Source: JACSRF01 sp963695505 (GTDB taxonomy: Bacteria > Chloroflexota > Anaerolineae > Promineifilales > Promineifilaceae). Taken from it: a stretch of 64,000 bases of DNA. This document shows, piece by piece, positions 1-8,428 of the stretch (the stretch's first letter is position 1; the number at the start of each line of letters is the position of its first letter). The translations under genes were made by a program, and so were the position numbers. The stretch lies in NCBI GenBank assembly GCA_963695505.1, contig CAVOGX010000010.1:186001-250000 (forward strand), read 5' to 3'. The notes under the pieces were generated by a model. The model was not told where the DNA came from, searched no databases, and was given only the letters and a program-made list of their open reading frames with translations.

Positions 1-792
1 AATGCTTTGAATGCGCACGCCGCGCATGCCCACGCACGCACCCACCGGGTCCACACCGGGCTGCAGCGCCTGCACGGCCACTTTGGAGCGCTGCCCAGCC
101 TCGCGGGCAATGCTCTTAATTTCTACCTGGCCGTTATAAATTTCCGGCACTTCCAGCTCAAGCAGGCGGCGCAGCAGGTTGCGGTGGTTGCGGCTGACAA
201 AAATTTGCGGGCCGCGATTGGTGCGGCGCACTTCCAAAATGTATACGCGAATTTTGTCGTGGGCGCGGTAGCGCTCGCCCGGCACCTGCTGGCTCTTCGG
301 CAGAGTCGCTTCGGTCAGGCCCAGACCAATGGTGATGTGCTGCCCGCTGATGCTTTGCACCGTGCCGTTTACCAATTCGCCTTCACGCCCGGAGAAATCT
401 TCGAAAAGATGTTCGCGCTCGGCTTCGCGCACGCGCTGCAAAAGCACCTGCTTGGCTGTTTGGGCAGCAATACGGCCAAAATCGGCCGTGGTGCTGTCAA
501 TCATCACCAAATCTCCCAACTCGGCCTCAGGGTAGCCCGCCTTGCGCGCTTCATCCAGCAGCACCTCAGTGCGCGAATCAAAAATTGATTCTACGGTTTC
601 TTTTTCCGCGTAAATGGTAGGTTCACCCGTGCGCGGATCAATTTCCACCGTCACCTTTTGCATGTTGCTCAGGTTGGTATCGCGCCGAAAGGCTGAGACC
701 AAAGCCGTTTTAAGGGCTTCAAAGACATCTTCCTTCGGCAGACCACGTGATTCACATATTTCGTTGAACGCTAAAATAAATTCGCTCTTCAT
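1..792 (-). CDS. nusA: Transcription termination/antitermination factor NusA (5' part, runs off the window)
   Basis: Cytoplasmic RNA-polymerase-binding factor that promotes pausing and intrinsic termination. The minus strand encodes 264 residues in frame from ATG at 792 to base 1 with no stop, so the 3' part lies outside. It opens MKSEFILAFNEICESRG, typical of the NusA N-terminal domain (residues 1 to about 125). An S1 RNA-binding domain follows (about 135-200, with EGELVNGTVQSI), then the start of KH1 ending near GMRGVRIQ. It is transcribed away from the plus-strand exonuclease gene. No rimP-like gene precedes it, so it appears to have its own promoter and a leader containing a terminator. 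The family call is secure; only completeness is missing. Confidence 0.95.
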   Translation of the reverse strand, partial: MKSEFILAFNEICESRGLPKEDVFEALKTALVSAFRRDTNLSNMQKVTVEIDPRTGEPTIYAEKETVESIFDSRTEVLLDEARKAGYPEAELGDLVMIDSTTADFGRIAAQTAKQVLLQRVREAEREHLFEDFSGREGELVNGTVQSISGQHITIGLGLTEATLPKSQQVPGERYRAHDKIRVYILEVRRTNRGPQIFVSRNHRNLLRRLLELEVPEIYNGQVEIKSIAREAGQRSKVAVQALQPGVDPVGACVGMRGVRIQSI

Positions 793-872
793 CTTATTGG
801 GTCAACTTGTCCTACATAAAATTATATTTACCGATACATCAATTTTGCACCGGCATTACCTGATTAGAAAAC

Positions 873-896
873 AAAAAAGTGGGGGACGCCCACTTT
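873..896 (-). terminator. Intrinsic terminator inside the nusA leader
   Basis: Read on the minus strand, an 8-bp perfect stem (AAAGTGGG/CCCACTTT on the plus strand, 876-883 and 889-896) with a 5-base loop is followed by TTTTTTGT. The only minus-strand transcript that could reach it starts at the nusA promoter. It therefore sits about 35-55 nt into the nusA leader and acts as an attenuator candidate. Confidence 0.7.
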
Positions 897-935
897 CTGA
901 CCACAGGTATACGACGCTAGAAGCTATGCGTAAGC

Positions 936-964
936 ATTATAGCACGGGTGTTATTAACAAGCAA
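936..964 (-). promoter_or_regulatory. Sigma70-type promoter for nusA
   Basis: On the minus strand, -35 TTGCTT (plus 959-964) and -10 TATAAT (plus 936-941) are separated by 17 bases. The predicted start is near 929, giving a leader of about 137 nt before the nusA ATG. The -10 is a perfect consensus. Confidence 0.65.
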
Positions 965-1021
965 AAAAATGATGAGCATAAACTGCTGCCCAATATGGGT
1001 GTTTGTTTGTACAATGGGAGC

Positions 1022-1876
1022 ATGCTTAATTTTGCCGAAAAACGGCCGTTTTCCGTCCCCACCGTCATTCTCGACACCGAAACCACCGGTCTGAGCCCAG
1101 CTTTGGGACATCGCGTAGTAGAAATTGGGGCGGTGCGACTGGAAGGGGGCGTCGTTACGGCCGAACTGTCGCAGCTCATTCAGCCCGACCGGCCTATGGA
1201 CCGCCAGGCCAGCGCCGTTAACGGCATTACGGACGAAGACTTGCGCCACCAGCCCCGCTTCGCCGACGTGGCCCCTGCCCTACTCAAAATGCTGGATGGC
1301 GCACTGTTGGTAGCCCACAATGCTCCCTTTGACGCTTCGTTCATTGGCCAGGAACTGTTCATAAGTGGTTATGGGGCCAACGCAAAGCCCGGTTACTCGC
1401 TGCTGCCTAACCCGTGGCTGTGTACACTCAGGCTGGCTCGAGAGTTTTTTTACTTTGGCAGTAACAGCCTGGGAAATGTGGCGCGGCAGTTGGGCGTGCG
1501 CATGGGGCCAGCTCACCGCGCCCTGGCCGACGTGTACATGACGGCCGAAATTTTGAAACGCATGGTGCGCGAATTACAAAAACAGCGCCTGGAAACGGTA
1601 GGAGACCTGCTGCACGCGCAAGGTGGCCCTATTTTTACCCCGCCCCCACCGCAGGTTTTCTTGCCTGCAGAAATCCAAGAGGCGCTGCAAGACGGCCGTA
1701 AGCTGCGCATCCTCTATGTCAATCCCAAACAAGGGGAAACTCGCCGCACCATTACCCCCCTTTACCCCACTGAGCTGAACGGCGTGGGTTACCTGGTCGC
1801 TCACTGCCACCTGCGGCGCGAACAGCGCACCTTCCGCCTCGACCGCATCTTCAGTGCTGAAATCGAAGAATTATAA
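1022..1876 (+). CDS. DnaQ-like DEDDh 3'-5' exonuclease fused to a C-terminal WYL domain
   Basis: The N-terminal ~190 residues are a DEDDh exonuclease like the epsilon proofreading subunit. ExoI is VILDTETTGLSP, ExoII is VAHNAPFDASFI, and ExoIII is the HRALADVYMTAEIL segment with its catalytic His. The last ~60 residues read LRILYVNPKQGETRR, then YLVAHCHLRREQRTFRLDRI, the core of a WYL domain, a ligand- or nucleic-acid-sensing fold. The start chosen is ATG 1022 behind GGGAG; in-frame upstream extensions cover the nusA promoter region and do not look like protein. The following MFS gene overlaps its end. It is not the polymerase III subunit in the strict sense; a repair or RNA-processing role is possible. 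Confidence 0.85.
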   Translation: MLNFAEKRPFSVPTVILDTETTGLSPALGHRVVEIGAVRLEGGVVTAELSQLIQPDRPMDRQASAVNGITDEDLRHQPRFADVAPALLKMLDGALLVAHNAPFDASFIGQELFISGYGANAKPGYSLLPNPWLCTLRLAREFFYFGSNSLGNVARQLGVRMGPAHRALADVYMTAEILKRMVRELQKQRLETVGDLLHAQGGPIFTPPPPQVFLPAEIQEALQDGRKLRILYVNPKQGETRRTITPLYPTELNGVGYLVAHCHLRREQRTFRLDRIFSAEIEEL

Positions 1877-3131
1877 GCTATTGACACCAAATTCCTTAAC
1901 TTTCCAAGCATTTATTGCCACGCGCAACGGCCGTTTCCTCTTCTTTGGCCTGCTCTACTTTGTGCAAGGGGCCATGTTGGCCTACGTCCTCGTCTTCAAC
2001 AATCTCTACCTGCGCCTATCCGGGGCCAGTGCCGGACAGCTTTCGCTGCTTAATGGGCTGCTAGCCGCCCCCTTTATCCTGAAAATCGGCATTGGCCTGC
2101 TCAGTGACAAAACGCCCCTCAACCTGCCTTTGGTGGGGCGCGGCCACCGCGGGCCGTACATGCGCCTGGGGCTGCTGGCCATTGCCCTGGGCGGTCTGGG
2201 GGCGGCTTTCATCCCACCCGTGGCCCAGTACCCGCTGTTTTTACTGGTCGCTTTGTTTATTGCCTTCGGGCTGGCCTTTTATGATACGGTGGCCGACGGG
2301 CTGGCCATTGACGTGACGCCTCGCCCACAGCACGAACAGGTGCAAGGTGCAATGCTGGTGGGGCGGGCCCTGGGTTTTGTGATGATGGCCGCCATTTACG
2401 GCCGTCTCATTGTCACCGTGGGATGGCAGGTGGTCTTTGCGGCAGTTATCCTATTTGCCCTGCTGCCTCTCCCCCTACTCAGCCGCCTGCCCGAAGCAGG
2501 GCAGAGGCCAGACGAACAGCAGTTTTCCTGGGAGGCACTGCGCGCATTATGGCGGCCAGAAATAGGGCGCTTCAGCCTCTACGCCATAGTTTACTCGGTA
2601 GCCATTTACGGTACCAACGCCATTATCACTCTCTTTGCCAACGAAGGTTTGGGAGGCACCCTGGTCCAGGTGGGGGATGTGGCGGCTTTAGGCGGGCTGG
2701 GCATGGTTGCCGGGGGAATAACTGGATTGACGCTGGGCAGGCGTATGTCCATCTGGCATTTGGGGGTGCTAACGGCAACGGCCGTTTCTCTCACGCTGCT
2801 GCTCATCGCCCTGGTGGCCAACCTGCAAAACATGCCCTATATGGCTTTCATTTGGGGCGGGGCGCTGGCTACCTCAGAACTGGTTTTCCTCACGCTCTCC
2901 ATGAACAAAACCGACCCGCGCATTGGGGCTGGCCAGTTTGCCATCTTCATGGCCATCTCTAACGTCGGCACCGGGCTGGGGCAAGCAGTGACCACCGGCC
3001 TCATCGACACCATTGACTTCCGTTGGATTTTCATCAGCATGGCGGTCTTTAATCTGCTCGCCATTCCCCTGCTGCTGGCCATGCGCGTCGATCAGCCACC
3101 AGTTACTCAAGCAGCGCCTCAGCCGCCATGA
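1854..3131 (+). CDS. MFS transporter (12 predicted membrane segments)
   Basis: Integral membrane carrier with a pattern of about 12 hydrophobic helices. The cytoplasmic loop after helix 2 reads GIGLLSDKTP, an MFS motif-A variant, and the first helix lies near LLYFVQGAMLAYVLVF. The overall layout resembles AmpG- or folate/biopterin-type MFS members; the substrate cannot be deduced. The start is uncertain: GTG 1854 overlaps the exonuclease gene, and TTG 1881 is an alternative. Its 3' end overlaps convergently by 29 bp with the dapF-like gene. Probably translated from the exonuclease transcript. Confidence 0.8.
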   Translation: MLKSKNYKLLTPNSLTFQAFIATRNGRFLFFGLLYFVQGAMLAYVLVFNNLYLRLSGASAGQLSLLNGLLAAPFILKIGIGLLSDKTPLNLPLVGRGHRGPYMRLGLLAIALGGLGAAFIPPVAQYPLFLLVALFIAFGLAFYDTVADGLAIDVTPRPQHEQVQGAMLVGRALGFVMMAAIYGRLIVTVGWQVVFAAVILFALLPLPLLSRLPEAGQRPDEQQFSWEALRALWRPEIGRFSLYAIVYSVAIYGTNAIITLFANEGLGGTLVQVGDVAALGGLGMVAGGITGLTLGRRMSIWHLGVLTATAVSLTLLLIALVANLQNMPYMAFIWGGALATSELVFLTLSMNKTDPRIGAGQFAIFMAISNVGTGLGQAVTTGLIDTIDFRWIFISMAVFNLLAIPLLLAMRVDQPPVTQAAPQPP

Positions 3132-3945
3132 CGCCATCATGCACCCGCACCACTGGTCCGGTCATGGTGGCCTGCAATGTTTCATCCAGGGTAATGGTAA
3201 GCTTCCCACCCGGCATGTGGGAAGTCACTTTGTGGTCCACCAGCCCCAGCCGGTAGGCTACCCCTGCTGCCGCACAACTGCTGCTGCCCGACGACAGGGT
3301 GTATCCTGCCCCGCGCTCCCAAATCTCCACGCGAATATTTTGCCGGTCAAGGACCTGAACAAACTGCACGTTAGTACGGTTGGGGAAGTTGGGGTGCCGT
3401 TCTAAAGCCGGGCCATAGGACTGGGCAATTTCCGCTGAAATTTCATCCAGCAGCACCACACAATGTGGATTCCCCAAAGATGCCGCCGAATAGCGCAGTT
3501 CACGCCCCTCCACCGTGATTGGCTCCAAAAGCACTTCACGCGGCGGGCCGGCCACCGGGATTTCGCTGCTGTGGAAGCGCACACGCCCCATTTGCACCGT
3601 CACCTCCCGTCCATTTGCCGCCACCTGGGCTGTTACCACGTCTCCACCCGTTTCCACCGTGAATGGCTCCGCACCCACTAAACCTTGATCCCACAAATAG
3701 CGGGAAAAGATACGCAAACCATTTCCGCTTTTTTCCACGTAGCTGCCGTCAGGATTATAAATTTCCAGGCCAAATTGAGCTTTAGCAGAGGTCAGCGGTC
3801 CCCACAAAATGCCATCGCTGCCTACGCCACGATGCCGGTCGCAAACGCGACGGATAGCGTTGCCATCCACTCCTTGTGGGGTCTCTCCAGGGTTGATAAC
3901 GATGTAATCGTTGCCTGCGCCATGATATTTATGGTAGGTCAACAT
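3103..3945 (-). CDS. dapF: Diaminopimelate epimerase homologue with both catalytic cysteines replaced by serine
   Basis: The fold is that of DapF, which interconverts LL- and meso-diaminopimelate. The start MLTYHKYHGAGNDYIV and the motif NPDGSYVEKSGNGLR match the family pattern N-x-D-G-S-x(4)-C-G-N-G-x-R, except that the active-site Cys is Ser. The second site, normally A-C-G-S/T-G, reads LSSGSSSCAA, again Cys to Ser. Length (280 aa) is normal and the frame is intact. Start ATG 3945 is preceded by GAGGAGA. It lies 65 bp behind the sensor kinase gene on the same strand. Homology is secure; classical two-cysteine epimerase activity is doubtful. Confidence 0.85.
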   Translation of the reverse strand: MLTYHKYHGAGNDYIVINPGETPQGVDGNAIRRVCDRHRGVGSDGILWGPLTSAKAQFGLEIYNPDGSYVEKSGNGLRIFSRYLWDQGLVGAEPFTVETGGDVVTAQVAANGREVTVQMGRVRFHSSEIPVAGPPREVLLEPITVEGRELRYSAASLGNPHCVVLLDEISAEIAQSYGPALERHPNFPNRTNVQFVQVLDRQNIRVEIWERGAGYTLSSGSSSCAAAGVAYRLGLVDHKVTSHMPGGKLTITLDETLQATMTGPVVRVHDGVMAAEALLE

Positions 3946-4010
3946 GGTTTCTCCTCTCAACAGGGTCCTCATCCTGTTCGCTGGGCAGTCTTCCCTGAAT
4001 CAGGTGCCAG

Positions 4011-5519
4011 CTAAGCTCCAAATAATGGAGGGTGCGCCGGGAACCACACCAGAAAGGTACTGCCGCGTCCCACTTCGCTGGTTACACCCACGCCACCGTT
4101 ATGCTGCTGGACAATTTCGCGCACTATGTTTAGCCCCAGCCCGGTGCCGGTTTCGGCCGTTTGTTTTGCGCGGGGTGTGCGGAAAAAGGGTTCAAAAATA
4201 TGGGGCAGCATCTCGGGGGTGATACCAATGCCGGTATCCATAACGCTAAGATTGACCCTGTTGGTTGAGGCATCGAAGGTGGTAGCCAGGGTAATACGGC
4301 CGTTCCGCGTGTAGCGAATAGCGTTGGCCAGCAAATTGGTCACCACCCGCGTCAACAGCCGCGTATCCCCCAGGATGGGAGGCAGGTCAGCGTCTACAAA
4401 AACGACGTCCAAACCCTTTTCAGCAGCCATTGGTTGCTGCAGAAGCATCACGTGCTGCACCAGATCATTCAGGTTTATGCTAACAAAATGCCTAGGCACA
4501 TCGTCTTGCTGCAACTTTGATAAGACGAGCAAATCATTGACTAATTGCTCCATGTACAGGACTTGTTGAGACAATACCCCCAGATATTGCGCCTGTTTTT
4601 CTGGTTTGCCCTGGGTTGCCAGGTCCACGTATAGGCGCATGGCCGTCAAGGGGCTGCGCAGTTCATGCGTCAGGCTAGCAACCTGGTTGCGTAAATTTGC
4701 CAATTCTTCTTGCTGCGCATTGGTGCGAATTTCATGCGCGACTACGGAAGAGACATCGAAACGCGAAATGATGGCGCCTCCCACAGGCCAGCGCATAGGG
4801 GTAATACAAAACATGTACCAGCACACGTCGCTGCCTTGAATTTGGGAGTATTCCAAATGAAACCTGGTTTGCTGACCGCTGAGGATGGCTTGCAAACCGT
4901 TAACAACGGCTGCTGCTTCTCGCTGCCGCATGTGGGCCAGGTAATCTAGGCCCGGCGCCGTTTGCGCGATGAGGGGATCTGTAACCACCTGGGCCTGTTT
5001 TTCCCACTCCTGGTTTACGGCCGTAATAACGCCTCCCGCATCCAGCACCGCCACCTGCACCGGCAAAGACTCAATTGCCACCTCACTGAGAGAATCTATA
5101 TCTTGAGCATCTTGTAAGATGGATTGCTGCGCAGCGGCTCTGGCAACCAGGCGGCGAACCATCTCTGAATTCAACTGGTGGCGCGGAAAATACGCATATG
5201 CACCCAGTTCCAAGGCTTGCAACCCCAGGCCCATAATTTCTTGAGCAACCAGGGCAATAATTGGCGTCGCCGGTCGTAATTGGCGGATCAGCCGCAGTAC
5301 GCTCAATCCCTCACCAATCCTTTCCAGGAGTGGCAGCCCCAGCATAATCACTTGAAAATTCTGGTGACGAATAAGCAATAGGCTTTCCGGCAGCGATTGC
5401 ACCCAATGCACGTCAATGAGGTAATTTTCGCCCTCACTTTCCATTAACAGCGCTTCCAGGCGAGCTGCTTCAGCCTCGTCCTGTTCCAACAAAAGTATCG
5501 AAATCTTTTGCTCAGACAT
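4011..5519 (-). CDS. Sensor histidine kinase with N-terminal degenerate receiver and PAS-like domain
   Basis: Residues 1-130 resemble a response-regulator receiver, but the phospho-acceptor Asp position reads VIMLGLPLLE (Gly) and the conserved Lys region reads YAYFPRHQ, so it is probably a pseudo-receiver. A PAS-like segment follows (about 145-270). Then come HisKA with H-box SLTHELRSPLTAMR and the HATPase with N-box TNLLANAIRYT, G1 VMDTGIGITP and G2 GTGLGLNIVREIV. No membrane segment is visible, so it is likely soluble. No cognate regulator is adjacent. Intact at 502 aa. Confidence 0.88.
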   Translation of the reverse strand: MSEQKISILLLEQDEAEAARLEALLMESEGENYLIDVHWVQSLPESLLLIRHQNFQVIMLGLPLLERIGEGLSVLRLIRQLRPATPIIALVAQEIMGLGLQALELGAYAYFPRHQLNSEMVRRLVARAAAQQSILQDAQDIDSLSEVAIESLPVQVAVLDAGGVITAVNQEWEKQAQVVTDPLIAQTAPGLDYLAHMRQREAAAVVNGLQAILSGQQTRFHLEYSQIQGSDVCWYMFCITPMRWPVGGAIISRFDVSSVVAHEIRTNAQQEELANLRNQVASLTHELRSPLTAMRLYVDLATQGKPEKQAQYLGVLSQQVLYMEQLVNDLLVLSKLQQDDVPRHFVSINLNDLVQHVMLLQQPMAAEKGLDVVFVDADLPPILGDTRLLTRVVTNLLANAIRYTRNGRITLATTFDASTNRVNLSVMDTGIGITPEMLPHIFEPFFRTPRAKQTAETGTGLGLNIVREIVQQHNGGVGVTSEVGRGSTFLVWFPAHPPLFGA

Positions 5520-5689
5520 ACATCCTCATGCTGCCAAATCAATTTTTCTTTACATATGGGTATTGGGGGTGCTTGCCTAACCCAATCTGGGAATAAGAAA
5601 GAGTTCGGTGGCCCCGTATCAGGTTGCCCCCAATATTTCACACGATCCTATCACAGAAGAGGGCATTTTGTAACGACCTTCAGGCCCCG

Positions 5690-6379
5690 TTAACCTAGCA
5701 GTTCATCCAGCCGTGCCGCAACTTCTTGCAAAGAAGGCATCACGGCAAAAGCAAAGCTGAAATCTGCCTGGGTAGTGTGCCCATTAGGCACGGCTACCCC
5801 GCGCATTCCGGCGGCCACCGCCGCCCGGCAACCCGGTGCAGAATCTTCCAAGGCCACACATTGCGCCGGAGAAACCCTCATTCGCTCTGCCGCCAACAGG
5901 TAAATATCCGGAGCGGGCTTTCCATGCACAACCTCGTCTCCAGCGGCGATGGCGCGGCATGCGTCAGCCAGACCGAGCCGCACCAGGATGGCCAGGGCGT
6001 GGGCACGGGGGCTGCTGGTGGCCACCCCCCAATGAATGCCGCGCTGAACCAGTTCGGCTAGAAGCTGGCGCAAGCCGGGCATTTCGGGAATCCCATGAGC
6101 CAGGATGGTCTGGTAACGGCCGTTCTTCTGGGCTATCAGCTCATCCAAAGTAAGGGGCAGTGGATAGGCGTCCAGCACCATCTGCCCGCTGTCATGGCTG
6201 CGCCGGCCAATCATCCCCGCATAAACGGCATCATCCAGCTTGTGCCCGAAGTCCGCCAACACGGCGTCCCAGGCGCGACGGGACAGGGGTTCTGTGTCCA
6301 CCATCAGGCCGTCCATATCAAAGATAATGGTGTTTACTGGCAGCCTCTTTTCAGTGAGGGGGGAGGGGTCATTTCTCAT
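5690..6379 (-). CDS. HAD-superfamily phosphatase, beta-phosphoglucomutase-like
   Basis: Soluble hydrolase of HAD subfamily IA. Motif I FDMDGLMVDTEP carries the nucleophile and acid Asp residues. Motif II is ATSSPR, motif III is HGKPAPDIY and motif IV is LEDSAPG. The cap domain lies between residues ~30 and 95. The substrate is likely a sugar phosphate, but this cannot be fixed. ATG 6379 overlaps the stop of the upstream VWA-FHA gene by 11 bases, suggesting translational coupling. A later start at VNTIIFDMDG is possible but has no better signal. Confidence 0.85.
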   Translation of the reverse strand: MRNDPSPLTEKRLPVNTIIFDMDGLMVDTEPLSRRAWDAVLADFGHKLDDAVYAGMIGRRSHDSGQMVLDAYPLPLTLDELIAQKNGRYQTILAHGIPEMPGLRQLLAELVQRGIHWGVATSSPRAHALAILVRLGLADACRAIAAGDEVVHGKPAPDIYLLAAERMRVSPAQCVALEDSAPGCRAAVAAGMRGVAVPNGHTTQADFSFAFAVMPSLQEVAARLDELLG

Positions 6380-8223
6380 GGCGAATTGGTCTTAGCTCAA
6401 AGGTAGCGCGCACCTGCCCAAAGCGCAGCAAACTGCCATGCTCCAAGGCGCGCGGCGCTAGCCCCAACCGCTGGTGGTCTAAAAAGGTGCCGTCGGCGCT
6501 GCCTTCGTCATAAAGCCAATAAGTGCTGTCAGTGCGGCGGCGGATGCGCGCATGCATTCGGGAAATGGTGGGGGCATCCAGGCACACATCGGCTGCGGAC
6601 GGGTCGCGCCCAATGGTCAGGTTGTCGCCATTCAGGAAAATAGGCGCGTCAATGCCGGGCACGGCCGTTTCCTCATCCAATACCAGGTAAGCGCCCAGCC
6701 GTTCAACCGGCTCTGGTTCTAATTCCGGCAATAAATCCGGTTCAGAAACAGGAGGCGCTCCTGCCGAAAGTTTTGCTTTGCGGCGGCGCATCATCAGCAG
6801 CAGCACGACCAGTAAGGCCAGACCGCCCAATCCCCCTGCCAACCAGGTGGGATTGGAAACGGCCGTTTCTAGCAGTGTAGGTATGGGAACGGCCGTTGGC
6901 TGCGGAGCAGGCGTGGGCGGCAGCGGCGTGGGGCGCTGCACCACGATGGTCAGGGGCACAGTATCGCTGCTGGCGATCAGGCCAAAGGCATCTTCTGCCT
7001 GGGCTTCCAGGGTCACATCGCCAGCATCCACTTCAACCAGCGACCATTCCAGCATCGCGGACCCGGCGCTGTCTAGAATCGGGTTTTGCAAAGTCACTTG
7101 CGGCTGGCCATTTACCAGCAGGGAAAGGGTTACCAGGTCGCGGGGTACGCCGTCCGGCCACTGCACCAGCAGGGGCACCGATTGCATCTGTGGCGTCAGG
7201 TCAGCCAAGGGAGTATCGGCGCTGCTGCCCTGGCGCACCAATGCTCCCGGCGTCAGCAGTAGGGTTAGCTGAGGTGGCGACAGCTCCAGGTTGTAGCTGG
7301 TGGTAAGCTGCTGCCCGTTTAGGTTAATGGTGAGGGTGGAACGGCCGTTGACAGGCTGCGGGGTGCGGTACTGCAGGCGGGCGTGGATGCCGTGAGCCTG
7401 CCACAAGGCAAAAAGCGGATCGGCTGCCTGCGGCTGGGGCATATGCAGGTATGTGCCCGCGGTAGGTTCGGTGAGCTGCGTCACGTTTTCAATTTCGTCA
7501 GGATCGGCGCGGGAACCAAGAATGGCGGCATAAAAGGGCACTGCCAAACCCTCCGCCTGGGTGGTGAGAGCGGCAAAATCAAGCTGGCGGTCCAGTTCCG
7601 CCCCGTCAGTAAAGAGCATGATGGCCTGGAAAACGGCCGTTTTCATCCTGCAGGCTTTGCGCATGGTTCAACGCCAGGGCCAGCATACCTTGCAGCGGTG
7701 TGGGTCCCAACCGCTCCGGCGTGTAATCCACCACACCGTTAACCACCTGGCTGGGCGTGATGGCATCTTGCACCAAAAACCGGCCCCCTTCCTCGTCCGG
7801 CACAATCACACTCACCCGGTCTAACCCTGCCGGGTCCATAAACTGGGTGGCAAAGCGCACCAGGGCGTCTTGCACCTTTTTCAGGCGCGTCTCCTCACCT
7901 TCGACGTCAACAGTGACAATGCTCTCATTGGCGTCGATGATGAAGAAAAGGTCCACGCCCACAGCCTCCCGCGCCAGCGAGAAATTGGGAATAGGCGCCT
8001 CGTTTTCGGCCAGCGTCAGGCCCACCAACTCCTCGCGCAGGGGTTGGCGGGGGTCAGCCGCCGCCAGGTGCAGGGTGATTTGAGGGTATGCGCCGGTGTC
8101 CAGCCGGGCAACGCGCAGCGGAATCGTGGGTTCTGGTGGTTCTGGTTGGGCAGAAGCAGTCGCATGCGCCCCGCAGAGCAGTAAAAATAACAGCCCAATA
8201 CCCAATCGCCAAAATCTCGTCAT
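6369..8223 (-). pseudogene. VWA-FHA membrane protein, interrupted by one frameshift
   Basis: Two overlapping reading frames join into one protein of about 615 aa. The first part has a signal peptide (ending near ATASAQ) and a VWA domain (VDLFFIIDANESI). The second continues the VWA fold (IMLFTDGAELDR), then an Ig-like stretch, a Pro-rich linker, a membrane helix (LAGGLGGLALLVVLLLMM) and a C-terminal cytoplasmic FHA domain (LTIGRDPSAADVCLD, ISRMHARIRR, DEGSADGTF). The break lies in GATGAAAACGGCCG near 7630-7640; removing one A restores the frame. The intact divergent paralogue at 8429-10240 shows the expected architecture. Either a sequence error or a real lesion. Confidence 0.8.
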
Positions 8224-8233
8224 TATTGATTTG

Positions 8234-8292
8234 CCTGTCAGTCAGTCAGCTATTCAGCTTTTCAGCGAATCAGTTTGTCAGCCTGACTTGCT
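8234..8292. repeat. Degenerate TCAG-rich short-period repeats between the VWA-FHA paralogues
   Basis: Units such as TCAGCTAT, TCAGCTTT and TCAGCGAA recur at 7-8 bp spacing upstream of both divergent genes. This belongs to the window-wide class of short-period spacer repeats. Confidence 0.5.
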
Positions 8293-8428
8293 GAAGTGTT
8301 GCAATGCTTGTTTTGCTGATTATGTTTACTTTATGCCAACGGTTTGCTATTATAACACTGAGTTGATATGAACGTTTAGCGTGCAAAATATGGCGTGGGG
8401 CCATCTTGAAGGAAAAGGATTGGTAGTT

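Noticed and set aside
7..588. Long plus-strand open frame opposite nusA
   Set aside because: Low-complexity Ala/His-rich shadow of the nusA coding strand; the minus-strand translation is a clear NusA.
5530..5640. ATTGGGGG / CCCCCAAT inver­ted repeat upstream of the sensor kinase
   Set aside because: Arms are only 8 bp with a spacer of more than 60 bp; not supported as an operator or hairpin.
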